From: CF-113 sp035716135
GTDB lineage: Bacteria > Chloroflexota > Ktedonobacteria > Ktedonobacterales > Ktedonobacteraceae
Assembly: GCA_035716135.1 (NCBI GenBank)
Contig: DASTKD010000681.1
Span: forward strand, 1 to 5,499
Reading direction: 5' to 3'
DNA: 5,499 nucleotides
The position numbers were made by a program, and so were the translations under genes. Position 1 is the stretch's first letter, and every line of letters begins with the position of its first letter. The notes under the pieces are model-generated. The model worked only from the letters and a program-made list of their open reading frames with translations, did not search any database and had not been told where the DNA came from. Below are positions 4,649-5,499 of this stretch, one piece after another.

Positions 4649-5499
4649 ATGTCGGTTAATAACAATGTAAGCCGGGGAGGAGTTGCTGGCGCTGGCTCTC
4701 GCGCTGGCAATGGCCAGGTAAATCCCGCGTTAGGCTGGAAGGAACTCAAGCCATCCTCGCGTGGGACAAAAGGACGAGTGCGTCGTCGCCTCATCGCCAT
4801 TATCAGCGTCGTGCTCTTGATCGCCGTTATTTTCGCGGTTGTGCGCGTGGCGAGTGTTGCCTCCGGTACGAATGATCAGTTGACGCTGACCGTCGGCGGT
4901 CAGCAGTCCGCCCTGGTAGATTTACGGCAGGGTATTCCTGTCAGTCCCAACCTTTACGGCGTCAATGTCTTTCCCGAAGTAGGCACCAATTCAATAGAGG
5001 CGAACTTTACCGGCTTCATGAACTACGGCCCGGAAGTCTCTAACGGCTTGCGTAACGCGGGCGTCAACCTGCTGCGTTTCCCCGGTGGCAGTTGGAACGA
5101 GAAACATATCCTGTCGTATGACCAGCTTTACGATTTCAGCCAGTTGCTCTATGCGACGGGCGCGCAGGGCATGATCCAGGCGCGTATCTCCGACCCAATT
5201 GATAAGTTTACCAAGAACTCTACTGTCTATGACCGCGCGTTACTGGCGGGCCACTGGGTAGACTTCATGAGCAATCCCAAAAGCACCTTCCGCCAGGGCA
5301 AGTATGCCCATGCGCAGATCCATCCCGTCATGTTCTGGTCGGTTGGCAACGAGCCTGACCAGTTAATCAACCCGGCCACCAACCAGAAATATACCGTCGC
5401 CGATTATGTGAATACCTTCATCCAGTTTTCCATCCAGATGCACCAGAACAACCCGGCGATTCAGGTGTTTGGCCCTGAGATTAGCCAGTTTTATGGCGT
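4649..5499 (+). CDS. Membrane-anchored or exported glycoside hydrolase, clan GH-A type (3' end outside window)
   Basis: The frame is open to the window end, giving 283 residues and part of a codon. The N-terminus has a long polar, Gly/Asn-rich, basic stretch (1-47, ending RVRRR), then a hydrophobic helix at about 48-65 (LIAIISVVLLIAVIFAVV), then VASVASGTNDQ. The 47-residue cytosolic part suggests a type II membrane anchor, though cleavage near 69-73 is possible. The outer domain begins around residue 76: LYGVN at 102-106, LLRFPGG with R143, and FWSVGNEPD with N234-E235-P236. Asn-Glu-Pro before a Trp-rich strand end is the acid/base site of clan GH-A retaining hydrolases, and RFPGG resembles GH51, GH39 and GH44 enzymes; the family cannot be fixed because the nucleophile lies beyond the window. 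The likely role is breakdown of plant or microbial polysaccharide outside the cell. Confidence 0.85.
   Translation, partial: MSVNNNVSRGGVAGAGSRAGNGQVNPALGWKELKPSSRGTKGRVRRRLIAIISVVLLIAVIFAVVRVASVASGTNDQLTLTVGGQQSALVDLRQGIPVSPNLYGVNVFPEVGTNSIEANFTGFMNYGPEVSNGLRNAGVNLLRFPGGSWNEKHILSYDQLYDFSQLLYATGAQGMIQARISDPIDKFTKNSTVYDRALLAGHWVDFMSNPKSTFRQGKYAHAQIHPVMFWSVGNEPDQLINPATNQKYTVADYVNTFIQFSIQMHQNNPAIQVFGPEISQFYG

Overview
The window looks like chromosomal DNA of a GC-rich, Gram-positive-like or monoderm bacterium, most plausibly a member of the Chloroflexota (Ktedonobacteria type). This is inferred from the DUF3090 gene (a family I know mainly from Chloroflexota and Actinobacteria), from AGGAGG-type ribosome sites, and from GC-rich palindromic elements in nearly every larger gap. 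No rRNA, tRNA, CRISPR array, transposase or phage gene was seen.

Layout. (1) 2-1343, plus strand: the C-terminal three quarters or so of a DegV-family lipid-binding protein, followed 10 bp later by a 255-residue protein with eight CxxC pairs. They look co-transcribed and end at a hairpin plus T-run (1381-1410), whose 3' half is duplicated in tandem (1390-1431). (2) 1477-2349, plus strand: a good sigma70-type promoter, a leader of about 180 nt, then a two-gene unit. The first gene encodes an 81-residue protein ending exactly in Val-Val-Gly-Gly; the second, 5 bp later, encodes a 134-residue protein with an N-terminal membrane helix. Neither has a function I can name. (3) 2349-2420: a near-perfect palindrome with a 29-bp perfect outer stem, sitting on the meeting point of two convergent genes. 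(4) 2416-4044, minus strand: a DUF3090 protein and, upstream of it, a D-2-hydroxyacid dehydrogenase with an intact NAD site and catalytic Arg/Glu/His. (5) 4045-4648: a 604-bp gap with two palindromic repeats. (6) 4649 to the end, plus strand: the start of a membrane-anchored or exported clan GH-A-like glycoside hydrolase, cut off by the window.

The genes do not form one obvious pathway. The most interesting part is the 81-aa/134-aa pair: the small protein has a size, predicted order of secondary structure and Gly-Gly end compatible with a ubiquitin-like/sulfur-carrier (beta-grasp) protein, but no E1-like or protease gene is visible here, so this remains a hypothesis. The second theme is a set of three intergenic hairpins that share a CCCTTG(C/T) apex, suggesting one family of small dispersed palindromes.
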